64,000 bases of DNA. Source: Planctomycetota bacterium (lineage in GTDB: Bacteria > Planctomycetota > UBA1135). The position numbers and the translations under genes were made by a program. Below, piece after piece: positions 16,669 to 24,495 of the stretch. Positions within the stretch are counted from its first letter, which is position 1, and every line of letters begins with the position of its first letter. The DNA lies in NCBI GenBank assembly GCA_024229395.1, contig JAAESM010000002.1:215682-279681 (forward strand), in the 5' to 3' direction. A model generated the notes under the pieces. That model was not told the DNA's origin. It did not search any database and saw only the letters and a program-made list of their open reading frames with translations.

Positions 16669-17712
16669 CTACAGGTTAGCGCCGCCAGTCAATCGTGCCG
16701 CCATTGCTTCACATACAGCTTCGGTAAATTCCTTGGTGCTGAGCTTGCCACCGAGGTCGCCGGTGGTAAGGCCGGCTTCGATGGTGTCGCGCACCGCGTC
16801 ACCGAGTGCACCACCGACAGCGCGGTAGCCCTCATGCTCCAGCAACATGCCGAATGCCAACAGCGCGGCCGACGGGTTGCACAAGTTCTTGCCGGCGATA
16901 TCCGGAGCGGTGCCGCCAGCTGGATCGAACATGGCCAAGGTGACATTGCCTTCATCGTTGAAGGCATAGGAAGCGCTGGCGCCAAGGCCGATCGAGCCGA
17001 TCATGCCGCAAGCTGCATCCGAGAGGAAATCGCCGTATTCGTTGGGAGTGACGATGACCTTGTAGTCCTCGGCCTTCATGATGAGTTTGGCCAGCAGAGC
17101 GTCGAACAACTCGGCGTGGTGGTCGACATCGGGGTAGGTAGCGGCGACTTCTTCGGCGACTTCTTCGAACAGACCATCGGTGGCGCGTTGGATGGTGTAC
17201 TTGGAAGCACTAACCACCCCACACTCCAGCTTCTGCGCCAACTCGAATGCGAACTTGGCGGCTTGGAAACTTGGGCGGCGCTCGATCACGCGTACCGAAA
17301 CTGCGGCTTCAGTACCGATGCGTCGGCCGGCATCTTCATAAGTTCCACCCACGGCGATACGCACGATGTGGATATCGACCTTGCCGTCGTAGCGGGTGGC
17401 CACGCCAGGAATGCTGCACACAGGACGGTGGATGACCGAAAAATCGAAGCGGTCGCGCAACACCTTGTTGGGGCTTTCGATATCGGTGGTAGTTGGATAT
17501 TTGATTGCTACGCCGTACTTGCGAATGGCTTCTTCGGCATCGCGGTAGGAACCTTCGGCATCTTTGTTGCGGCGCTCCAAGCTCAAGTCCACGTCATGGA
17601 AGCGCACGTTCATTGGCAAGCGCGCGGCTACGTAGTGCACGGCTTCGGAGAGTTCGGCGGAGATGCCGTCGCCGTGGAATTCGGCAAGATCGAGGGTTTC
17701 TGATGGACTCAT
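16669..17712 (-). CDS. Isocitrate/isopropylmalate dehydrogenase family protein, atypical active site
   Basis: 347-aa beta-decarboxylating dehydrogenase fold. Conserved: FHGDGIS near the start (usual GDGIGPE), the Arg and Tyr that bracket the substrate loop (VRIAVGGTY), the catalytic lysine (ASKYTIQ), both metal aspartates (GDFLSDAACG), and DIAGK with Asp-Ile, the pattern of NAD-specific members. Unusual: the E-N-T/S-E part of the R-E-N-x-E loop is replaced by I-A-V-G-G, and the nucleotide-loop H-G-T/S is G-G-T. The family uses R-E-N-x-E to read the substrate gamma-group, so the substrate (isocitrate, isopropylmalate, homoisocitrate or another malate derivative) is uncertain. Confidence 0.78.
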   Translation of the reverse strand: MSPSETLDLAEFHGDGISAELSEAVHYVAARLPMNVRFHDVDLSLERRNKDAEGSYRDAEEAIRKYGVAIKYPTTTDIESPNKVLRDRFDFSVIHRPVCSIPGVATRYDGKVDIHIVRIAVGGTYEDAGRRIGTEAAVSVRVIERRPSFQAAKFAFELAQKLECGVVSASKYTIQRATDGLFEEVAEEVAATYPDVDHHAELFDALLAKLIMKAEDYKVIVTPNEYGDFLSDAACGMIGSIGLGASASYAFNDEGNVTLAMFDPAGGTAPDIAGKNLCNPSAALLAFGMLLEHEGYRAVGGALGDAVRDTIEAGLTTGDLGGKLSTKEFTEAVCEAMAARLTGGANL

Positions 17713-17838
17713 TTCGTATCTCTGGGTTGAGAATGACCGCGTATTTTAGCCGCGCCTGAAAGACCCGCCGCACCCAAGAATCCATTTGTTTTGGCGCGCG
17801 TAGGATGGAGCCAGCCAGTCCCCACCGGCCCCTGCGAT

Positions 17839-18189
17839 ATGTCCGAATCCAATTTTCCAGCTGCTTGCGATACTTGCTCCAAAGAGTTTCGCGTTCCCGA
17901 TGCAACCTAGGATTATGGATGCAATCAATGTGATGGCACGGTGCGCGCTGTGCCCGCTGAGCCGGATGCCCAAACGGAGCTTGAAGACGGCGCCTTGGCA
18001 TGTCCGCATTGCCTAGAGGCCATCGCCGCGGATGATGCCTTTTGTGGTTCCTGTGGCGAAGAACTCCAAGCCGCCAGCGACGATCCAGAAACTAGCATCG
18101 ACTGCGGCCTTGAACATGACTCCGAAGAACAGCCTGTCGCTCCCAGCCGTGTGCGCGTCGCCAGTCGCGGTGGACGTAGTACGCGCTGA
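17839..18189 (+). pseudogene. Zinc-ribbon protein interrupted by an in-frame TAG
   Basis: A reading frame from ATG 17839 (MSESNFPAACDTCSKEFRV) meets TAG at 17908-17910 (codon 24) and continues in the same frame with DYGCNQCDG and, 50 residues on, CPHCLEAIA with CGSCGEEL, to TGA at 18187-18189. The two C-x2-C pairs of the first zinc ribbon lie on either side of the TAG, at the usual spacing, so the stop sits inside a domain that was once continuous. An intact product could only start downstream (ATG 17941, second zinc ribbon alone, 82 aa). Causes to consider: recent nonsense mutation, sequencing error or recoding. Confidence 0.72.
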
Positions 18190-18372
18190 AGCTCGGTGCC
18201 GACGCTTCACCACCGTTGTAGGGACGATGATCTCATCGGCGATGGGGACCTCTTCTTGCGCGGGCGTGTCAGAGCCTTGGCTCGGCTTCGGATCTTGTGC
18301 GTGAATGCTGTTGGGCAGGAAGCAAGCACATGCAAGGAGCCAACCGGCAGCGTTAAGGGTGGGGATGGGCAT
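18013..18372 (-). CDS. Possible small secreted protein overlapping the zinc-ribbon frame
   Basis: 119 aa from ATG 18372 (a start 33 nt further upstream also exists). The N-terminus looks like a signal peptide with cleavage after Ala (LLACACFLPNSIHAQ), followed by an acidic, Pro/Thr-rich region and a C-terminal hydrophobic stretch (FFGVMFKAAVDASFWIVAGG). The last 177 nt overlap the 3' end of the broken zinc-ribbon gene on the opposite strand, so at most one of the two is under full coding constraint there. No family recognised. Confidence 0.35.
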   Translation of the reverse strand: MPIPTLNAAGWLLACACFLPNSIHAQDPKPSQGSDTPAQEEVPIADEIIVPTTVVKRRHRASARTTSTATGDAHTAGSDRLFFGVMFKAAVDASFWIVAGGLEFFATGTTKGIIRGDGL

Positions 18373-18489
18373 ACACGCCAGATGCCATCCAGCCTGCGCA
18401 CTCATCTGCTCAAGTGTTCCAGAGCAGGAACGAGTACTGCAACAGAACCGAGATTATTGCGACTGCTCCGGCATACGGTCGGGCCTCCT

Positions 18490-19101
18490 TTAGAGAAGCT
18501 TTGCGAACAGCTGCAGGATCATCTCATCATTGCCCCAACCGCTGTGCACCAGTTGCCGCTGACCATCACGTTCGATAGCCAAGCTCGGGAAACTGTTCGC
18601 GCCGATCGCCCTGCGGATTTCGAAATCTTCATTCAACGCAGCTTGGGTTACTTCACTATGAAGAGCTGCAAGAAAAGCGTGTCGGTTCATGCCTAAACCT
18701 TCCGCCGCATCCGCCAGCGTGTCATCATCCGAAGGGTTGCGCGCTTCCAAGTAATAAGCCTTTTGGATTGCGGTGAACATTTCGTACTCCAAACCACGCG
18801 CGCGCGCGATCACTACTGCACGGCATGATGGCCAGGTCGAACGACGCGGTTGGCACTGACTCCAGAAGTCATGATTGAAGGTCACGCCGCAACGCGCAGC
18901 GACGTCGCACCAAGCTTGCTGTACATAGTTGCGCATGGATTCCTCCATCGGTTCGGAGGAGTCCGGCGCCAAACCACCAAGCACGATCTGCAGTGGAACG
19001 TGTGGATACGCTTTCTGCAGCGCATCCAACACCGGCGCGAATCCCCAGCACCAGGAACACATCGGGTCGGTGACGTAGAGAATGCGTGTTTCGGGTTCCA
19101 T
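18490..19101 (-). CDS. DsbA-family thioredoxin-like protein
   Basis: 203 aa from ATG 19101, chosen because the family begins with such a beta-strand (ILYVTDPMCSWCWGF) and longer starts run into the divergent gene. The CSWC redox motif is followed by WGF as in the cytoplasmic FrnE/DsbA-like branch (PF01323), and the cis-Pro loop appears as NSFPSLAIE. No signal peptide is seen, so it acts in the cytoplasm. Typical members are about 200-215 aa, so length is normal. The substrate is unknown. Confidence 0.83.
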   Translation of the reverse strand: MEPETRILYVTDPMCSWCWGFAPVLDALQKAYPHVPLQIVLGGLAPDSSEPMEESMRNYVQQAWCDVAARCGVTFNHDFWSQCQPRRSTWPSCRAVVIARARGLEYEMFTAIQKAYYLEARNPSDDDTLADAAEGLGMNRHAFLAALHSEVTQAALNEDFEIRRAIGANSFPSLAIERDGQRQLVHSGWGNDEMILQLFAKLL

Positions 19102-19126
19102 GCGAAAGGCTATGGTAGAGGAAGGC

Positions 19127-19675
19127 ATGGCTAAATCCGAGCACCAGGGTTTCCGTTGGCAGTTCCCCGTCATCGTGCTCGCGCTTGCCTTCGTCCTTGG
19201 TTGGTTCACGGAGGGGGATTGGGGGCATCAGATGCTCGGCTTTGCTGCCTTCATGACCTTTGCCATTCCTGCCGCCGTTCTCACCATGATTGCTGTGGTG
19301 CTGGAGAAGATTTTCCCCAGCAAGAAATGGGCAAGAGCTTATGACTTCCCCTATGTCATCTTTGTCCTGCTGGCTGGGTTCATCCTTTCCTGTTTCATCG
19401 GCGTGGGGGTGAATGAATACCGGATCTATGAGGCCAAGGCCTACGTGGAAAAGGTCAGGCAACCCATGGAGGCCTTCTATCAGGAACATGGGGCCTACCC
19501 CGAACGCCTACAGGATCTCGATGGCCCGCGCATTCCTAAACGGCTCCGCGAGCAATTCGCCTATTACAGCTACGGCGTCAAGACTTATACCTTCAATATC
19601 GACGATCCGACCGACTTCTGGGCCGGTTGGGAATACGACAGTGACAAGCATGAATGGAGTTACTGGGTAGATTGA
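19127..19675 (+). CDS. Membrane protein with pilin-like C-terminal region
   Basis: 182 aa. ATG 19127 is preferred because GAGGAAGG precedes it by about 5 nt; an ORF start 45 nt upstream lies inside the divergent gene's start. Three hydrophobic segments (residues ~10-27, ~40-64, ~77-100) are followed by a soluble part that resembles the end of type II secretion pseudopilins: YVEKVRQPMEAFYQEHGAYPERLQDL, then Y-x-Y and a closing W-G/W-x-Y pattern. Its 3' end lies 17 nt before the ExbD-like gene. Function unknown. Confidence 0.68.
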   Translation: MAKSEHQGFRWQFPVIVLALAFVLGWFTEGDWGHQMLGFAAFMTFAIPAAVLTMIAVVLEKIFPSKKWARAYDFPYVIFVLLAGFILSCFIGVGVNEYRIYEAKAYVEKVRQPMEAFYQEHGAYPERLQDLDGPRIPKRLREQFAYYSYGVKTYTFNIDDPTDFWAGWEYDSDKHEWSYWVD

Positions 19676-19692
19676 GCCCTCTAGGGTTGAAT

Positions 19693-20202
19693 ATGGCCCG
19701 CAGAATCCCAGAATCCAAGAAACCCGATTTCACGCCGATGATCGACGTGACCTTCCTGCTGCTGATCTTCTTCATCGTCACGTTGAAGTTCGCAACCATC
19801 GAAGGCGCCTTCGATTCCGCCCTCCCTAAAGATCGCGGCGTAGGCCCGAAGACCGAACAGATCGAGAAAATCGACATGCTCGTCTATGTGGCGGATCCCG
19901 GCGAGCTGGTCCCAGTTGGCAAGTCCTCGCGTGGCGTCAAGGTCTATGAAGGCCGCCAGATTCGCGTCGAAATCGGTAAGCGCCAGTTCCGTTTCGATCC
20001 AACCGTGGACCGTACCGATGGCACGAACCCGTTGCCAGAGCTGACCACTTTCCTGCGCTCCTTCCCGGATCGCGGTGAGATCCCAGTCAGCATTGATGCT
20101 CGTAAGGGAACTGTTTACGGCGACGTCGTCCCGTTGATCGACTTGGTCCTGCCGCTCGGCTTCAAGGAGTTCAGTTTCGCCGCGACCTTCGAGAACGAAT
20201 AA
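19693..20202 (+). CDS. ExbD/TolR-type proton-channel accessory protein
   Basis: 169 aa from ATG 19693 (MARRIPESKKPDFTPMIDVTF). The single N-terminal membrane helix starts with P-M-I-D-V-T-F-L-L-L-I-F-F, carrying the functional aspartate conserved in ExbD/TolR. The periplasmic domain ends with VSIDARKGTVYGDVVPLID and L..G.....FA, as in the family. ExbD works with an ExbB/TolQ channel that draws on proton-motive force; no ExbB is in the window, so this copy is an orphan or teams with a distant partner. Confidence 0.86.
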   Translation: MARRIPESKKPDFTPMIDVTFLLLIFFIVTLKFATIEGAFDSALPKDRGVGPKTEQIEKIDMLVYVADPGELVPVGKSSRGVKVYEGRQIRVEIGKRQFRFDPTVDRTDGTNPLPELTTFLRSFPDRGEIPVSIDARKGTVYGDVVPLIDLVLPLGFKEFSFAATFENE

Positions 20203-20211
20203 ATCCTGGCT

Positions 20212-20240
20212 TTTAGGATCCGGGATTCCCGGATCCTAAA
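20212..20240. terminator. Perfect 29-nt inverted repeat between convergent genes
   Basis: Arms of 14 nt (20212-20225 and 20227-20240) around one central base: TTTAGGATCCGGGA and its exact complement. It lies between the exbD-like stop (20202) and the CDF gene, whose TAG stop is inside the right arm. Being symmetrical, with A/T at both outer ends, it can terminate both strands. Confidence 0.75.
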
Positions 20241-21126
20241 GCGGGTCGGCGTGCACGGTTACCGTGCTGTTTGGCAAGGCGTTTTCAATCGCAAAGCCCA
20301 CGTCTTCCGATAAGTCATGTGCTTCCACGAAGCTCATCTGGCGGTCCAGATCCAGGTGCAGTTCCAGGAAGATGTCGGCACCGGAACGGCGCGAACGCAG
20401 ATCGTGGAAACCGGAAACCTTGGGAGTGAAGTTCGATACCGCGCGCATGATCGCGGCCGATTCACGTGGGCGCAGGCCACGGTCCATCAATCCTTCGATC
20501 GATTGCACGAAGACTTCACGAGCGGTGTTGAGAATCAACAGGGAGATTCCAAGACCCACCACCAGGTCGGGCCATAGTGCGCCGTTCAAAAGCCACGCCA
20601 GCACCAGACCCACGACCACGCTGAGGTTCATCAGCAAGTCGCTGGTGTAGTGATGGGAATCCGCCTTCAGCGCTGGCGAACCGGTCTCGAGCGCCACCTT
20701 GCGCAGGCGGCCGACTAGCCACAGTGTGACCACGCTGGAAACCACCATCACGCCAATGCCGAGCCAAGGCATTTTCAGCTCGTAATCATCTTGCTTGACG
20801 AAGCGGTTGACCGTGTGGACCGCTAGGCCCAGACCAGACAGCAGGATGAAAAGTGACTGGAACAGGGCGGCCAGGCCCTCAGCCTTGCCATGACCCCATT
20901 GATACTTGGCGTTGGCCGGACGCTCGGCGGCTAAAATCGCCCACAGCACCAACAGCGAGGCCAACATGTCGAACAGCGAATCGAGCGCGGAGCCCAGCAC
21001 GCCGGTGGAAGAGGTGACCGCATAAGTGGCACCTTTCATCAGCACGAGCCCAATCGCGACCTTCACCGAGGTCTTGGCGGTCGACGAACGACGTTTGCCG
21101 TGTAGGTCAGAAGTTGGCAGCTCCAT
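20236..21126 (-). CDS. Cation diffusion facilitator (Zn/Fe/Co exporter)
   Basis: 296-aa CDF protein with six membrane helices and a C-terminal cytoplasmic metallo-chaperone-like domain. The metal site is seen as S-A-L-D-S-L-F-D in helix 2 and A-D-S-H-H-Y-T-S-D in helix 5 (pattern D-x3-D and H/D-x3-D), as in FieF/YiiP. The end (FLELHLDLDRQMSFVEAHDL) matches the ZT dimer domain. It exports divalent cations in exchange for protons. Stands alone; a second CDF is encoded at 30.2 kb. Confidence 0.93.
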   Translation of the reverse strand: MELPTSDLHGKRRSSTAKTSVKVAIGLVLMKGATYAVTSSTGVLGSALDSLFDMLASLLVLWAILAAERPANAKYQWGHGKAEGLAALFQSLFILLSGLGLAVHTVNRFVKQDDYELKMPWLGIGVMVVSSVVTLWLVGRLRKVALETGSPALKADSHHYTSDLLMNLSVVVGLVLAWLLNGALWPDLVVGLGISLLILNTAREVFVQSIEGLMDRGLRPRESAAIMRAVSNFTPKVSGFHDLRSRRSGADIFLELHLDLDRQMSFVEAHDLSEDVGFAIENALPNSTVTVHADPL

Positions 21127-21171
21127 TCCCAGGAAGATAACCTGTCCGAAGCCTATCTATATAGGAGAATC

Positions 21172-22830
21172 ATGCCCATGTTGCCGTTGACCACCCGATC
21201 GCTCCATCGCCAGCTCGCTCAACGCGGCGCGGTGGGCAGTGGTGTGCTGGTGTTGGCGGGGCTGATCCTGGCCGGGGCCGTAGCTTGGGTCCTCCTTAGT
21301 GGGAGTCCGGTTGAGCCGATCCCCGAGGATCCACAGCAAATCGATACACAGGAGCCTGCTATTCCGAATCCGCAAGAGGCGGTGTTGGAGCCCGGGCCGT
21401 TGCGCGATCTGCCTGGCAGCGGCGAGCTAATGGTGGAGTTGGAATACCTTGGCACCGAAGCCGATCAACACCTACGCGTGCAACGCCAAGGCACCTTGGA
21501 AGGCGTGATCTATGGCGCCGCCGGTAATGGTGCTCCGCTTGATGATGCCATCATCAGCGTGTTCGGTGGTCCGCAAGATGGGCTCAGCACGCGCACCGAT
21601 TTCGAAGGCAAGTTCGAGTTGCCCGGCTTGATTCCTGGCACGCATTTCTTCCGCATTGATTCGTCGCAGCACTTCTCGGTCGTGCGCATGCAGCGCGTGG
21701 TTTCGCTGAAACCCACAAAGCGCGATTTCTTCCTTGGCACGGCCTTGGATATGGAGTTGCTGATTCGCGACCACAAGAACAAGCCGCTCGAGAACGCTCG
21801 GGTGTTGGTGAATGCAGGATTGCAGGAAGGCGTCACCGATGAAGAAGGTGTGGTGTTGATCGGTAATGTCGTCGGCGGGCGTAGGGTTCTGGTCGATGTT
21901 CGTGCCGAGGGCTATGTGCCGGTGCGTTATGAGTTAAACCTGTTCGCAGAGAAGGGTAGTCCAGGCCCAACAGAGTTGCCCGCGATGATGCAAGGCGGCA
22001 CCGTGCGCGGGCGCGTCAAGTCATGGCCAGGCGGAGCGCTGCCACGGGTTACTTTGGTGCCGCGCGCCACGCAGCCGGGATCCGCTTTGGTGGCGTGGGA
22101 AATCTGGCAGGACATCGAGACCGATCGCGAAGGTCGATTCACAATCGAGAATGTCCCCACCACGCACTTGCTGGATATTCGTGCTTTCCATCCTTGGGGT
22201 GTGTGCGATCCGCGTATGCGTGCGGTCACGCCAAGCCCGTTCACTGCCGCCAATATCGAATTCGTGATTCGCGAATCAAAGGCCAAGGTCACCGGCAAGG
22301 TCTACGGCACCGACGGTCGCCCTCAGCGTGGGGTGGAGCTGAGCTTGCTCGCGCTGAATCCCGACAAGGTTTTGGCCGCACTTTATCCAGGTCTGGATAG
22401 CTCCCCAGTTGGCGTGCGCCTGCCGGTGCCAGCACAGATGCAACGCATCACCACTTCCGACGTCGATGGTTCCTTCGAGTTCGCAGTGGGAGATCATGTC
22501 TCCGGCACCGGTTCGATGGTGTTGTTGGCAAGCGCTCCAGGCAACCGCACCGCGCGTCATGAGGTGCAGACGGTCGGTCAAGATATTGAGGTCCATCTGA
22601 AAGCGCTGGATACCAATGCTTCGTTGAATCTCGCGCGCCTGGATGAAGGTCCGCTGCCGCCGTCGGCGCGCTGGAGTTTGAATGGCGAGGACCTTCAGGA
22701 GAGTTCGCTGACGCTCGGCGACCTGCAGGAAGGATTCTATCGGGTCAAGGTCTCGCGCGGTGCAACCCGCCTTTGGGCACGCGATAGCTTCTTTATCAAT
22801 CGCGGTACTGCGATTGACCTGGCGCGTTAG
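21172..22830 (+). CDS. Membrane-anchored protein with carboxypeptidase-regulatory-like domains
   Basis: 552 aa. One N-terminal membrane segment (GVLVLAGLILAGAVAWVLL, residues ~24-42), a Pro/Glu linker, then repeated beta-sandwich units of the CarboxypepD_reg type: ARVLVNAGLQEGVTDEEG, GKVYGTDGRPQRGVELS, with the TD..G.F motif each time (TDFEGKFELPG, TDREGRFTIEN, SDVDGSFEF). Such domains bind carbohydrate or structure the envelope. No catalytic motif seen. An AGGAG ribosome binding site lies 5 nt before ATG 21172. Comparable large secreted proteins are common in Planctomycetota. Confidence 0.75.
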   Translation: MPMLPLTTRSLHRQLAQRGAVGSGVLVLAGLILAGAVAWVLLSGSPVEPIPEDPQQIDTQEPAIPNPQEAVLEPGPLRDLPGSGELMVELEYLGTEADQHLRVQRQGTLEGVIYGAAGNGAPLDDAIISVFGGPQDGLSTRTDFEGKFELPGLIPGTHFFRIDSSQHFSVVRMQRVVSLKPTKRDFFLGTALDMELLIRDHKNKPLENARVLVNAGLQEGVTDEEGVVLIGNVVGGRRVLVDVRAEGYVPVRYELNLFAEKGSPGPTELPAMMQGGTVRGRVKSWPGGALPRVTLVPRATQPGSALVAWEIWQDIETDREGRFTIENVPTTHLLDIRAFHPWGVCDPRMRAVTPSPFTAANIEFVIRESKAKVTGKVYGTDGRPQRGVELSLLALNPDKVLAALYPGLDSSPVGVRLPVPAQMQRITTSDVDGSFEFAVGDHVSGTGSMVLLASAPGNRTARHEVQTVGQDIEVHLKALDTNASLNLARLDEGPLPPSARWSLNGEDLQESSLTLGDLQEGFYRVKVSRGATRLWARDSFFINRGTAIDLAR

Positions 22831-22904
22831 GCCGGCCCGCCTAAATCACCGCTCCCGGTTTCCTGCGTCTCGCCAGCGCCAAAGGCACTGCTAGAATTCC
22901 GCCC

Positions 22905-24440
22905 ATGTTGCGAGTTCAATTGGGTGAAGACCTTTCTGCCGAAACGCTTGCTGCGGTCGCCCGCGGTGAGCAAGTGAAGTTGATTTTCGGCCGCGAGGCA
23001 CAACAGCGCGTCAAACGCGCGCGGGCCACGGTGGATGCCATCGTCAAACGTGGTGCTCCGGTCTATGGCGTGAACACGGGATTCGGCGCGCTCGCCAAGG
23101 AGCGGATTTCGCCGGAGGATACCGGCACCTTGCAGAGCAACTTACTACTGTCGCATGCCGTCGGCGTTGGCCCGGATATGCCGGCCGTGGAGAAGCGCTT
23201 GTCGTTGATGTTGCGCATTCACTCGCTGTGCCGCGGGGTCAGTGGCGTGCGCCCGCAAATGGTGCGCTGGTTCGTGGACCTTTTCCACTCCGGTTGGTTG
23301 CCCCATATGCCGGAACAAGGAAGCGTCGGAGCTTGTGGAGATCTTGCACCACTCGCGCATCAAGCGCTGCCTGTGATTGGTGCTGGCAAATTGGTTTCGC
23401 CTAAAGGCAAGGTCATGTCCACGCGCGCTGCGTTGAAGAAGCTCGGCATGGAGCCGATGGAACTCGCGGCCAAGGAAGGCATTGGCTTAATCAATGGTGT
23501 GCAGGTTTCCAACGCCATCGGCTTGGTGGCATGGGCACGCCTGTTGGATCTATCGGTGACAGCGGATATCGCCGGCGCCTTGTCGGTCGAGGCCTTAATG
23601 GGCAGTCATTCGCCATTCGATAAGCGCGTTACCGATGTACGCCCTCATCCAGGTGCGCAACGTACTTCCGCGAACTTGCGTCAGTTGCTGAAGAACTCTG
23701 GTGTGCGCAAGGCGCATTCCGCTTGCGAGCGCGTGCAGGATCCATATTCCTTCCGCTGCATGCCGCAGGTACATGGCGCTGCCAAAGACGCGCTGACTTT
23801 CGTTGGTGAGGCGCTGGTGCGTGAAGCCAACTCCGCTACCGATAACCCACTGGTCTTTCCGGCACGTGGTGATTCGATTTCAGCCGGTAACTTCCATGGC
23901 CAACCAATCGCCTTGCCGATGGATTTCGCCGCCAACGCCTTGTGCTCTTGGGGCAACATCTCCGAGCGCCGCGTGAGCACCTTGATTCATCCGAGCATGT
24001 CGGAGCTGCCGGCCTTCCTCACGCCGAAGCCAGGACTGAGTTCCGGTTTGATGATCCCGCAAGTGGTTGCTGCCGCCTTGGTCAGTGAGAACAAGACCCA
24101 TGCGCACCCCGCCAGTTCGGATACCGTGACCACCTCGGCTGACCAAGAGGATCATGTTTCCATGGCCAACTTCGCGGCGCGCAAGTTACGTCAAGCTACC
24201 CTCAACGCCGAACGGGTCTTGGGCATCGAGTTGTACACCGCCGCGCAAGGTCGTGAGTTCAACAAGGAGTTGAAGGCCGGTGTTGGCGCTCAAGCTGCTT
24301 ACGAGTTCATTCGCAAGCACATCAAACCGTTGAAGCATGATCGCTTCATGGCAGATGAGTTGGACCAGATGACGGAGTTGGTTGGCAGCGGCGCGATCCG
24401 CAAAGCCGTCGAGAAGGCTTGCGGCAAGTTGCGCGTGTGA
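22905..24440 (+). CDS. hutH: Histidine ammonia-lyase (MIO triad Ala-Cys-Gly)
   Basis: 511-aa aromatic amino acid lyase that turns L-histidine to urocanate, the first step of histidine use. Seen: VYGVNTGFG (53-61, with Tyr54), LLLSHAVGVG (81-89) whose His84 marks histidine or tyrosine lyases rather than phenylalanine lyases, the electrophile region GSVGACGDLAPLAH (139-152), SDNP-like NSATDNPLVF, and SADQEDHVSM. In most members the MIO cofactor forms from Ala-Ser-Gly; here codon 144 is TGT (23334-23336), so the triad is Ala143-Cys144-Gly145. A Ser-to-Cys change in the Pseudomonas enzyme is known to keep activity, so this could still be functional. hutU is 8 kb away at 32.4 kb. Confidence 0.92.
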   Translation: MLRVQLGEDLSAETLAAVARGEQVKLIFGREAQQRVKRARATVDAIVKRGAPVYGVNTGFGALAKERISPEDTGTLQSNLLLSHAVGVGPDMPAVEKRLSLMLRIHSLCRGVSGVRPQMVRWFVDLFHSGWLPHMPEQGSVGACGDLAPLAHQALPVIGAGKLVSPKGKVMSTRAALKKLGMEPMELAAKEGIGLINGVQVSNAIGLVAWARLLDLSVTADIAGALSVEALMGSHSPFDKRVTDVRPHPGAQRTSANLRQLLKNSGVRKAHSACERVQDPYSFRCMPQVHGAAKDALTFVGEALVREANSATDNPLVFPARGDSISAGNFHGQPIALPMDFAANALCSWGNISERRVSTLIHPSMSELPAFLTPKPGLSSGLMIPQVVAAALVSENKTHAHPASSDTVTTSADQEDHVSMANFAARKLRQATLNAERVLGIELYTAAQGREFNKELKAGVGAQAAYEFIRKHIKPLKHDRFMADELDQMTELVGSGAIRKAVEKACGKLRV

Positions 24441-24457
24441 TTCGCTCAGGCTGTGCA

Positions 24458-24484
24458 CCGCGTTCGCACGCAACGCGAACGCGG
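24458..24484. terminator. GC-rich hairpin between convergent hutH and cytochrome gene
   Basis: CCGCGTTCGC, a 7-nt loop, then the exact complement GCGAACGCGG. It lies between the hutH stop (24440) and the stop of the minus-strand cytochrome gene (24496). No clear T tract follows on either strand, so it may be a transcript-end or bidirectional terminator. Confidence 0.6.
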
Positions 24485-24495
24485 CTGCAACTTGA

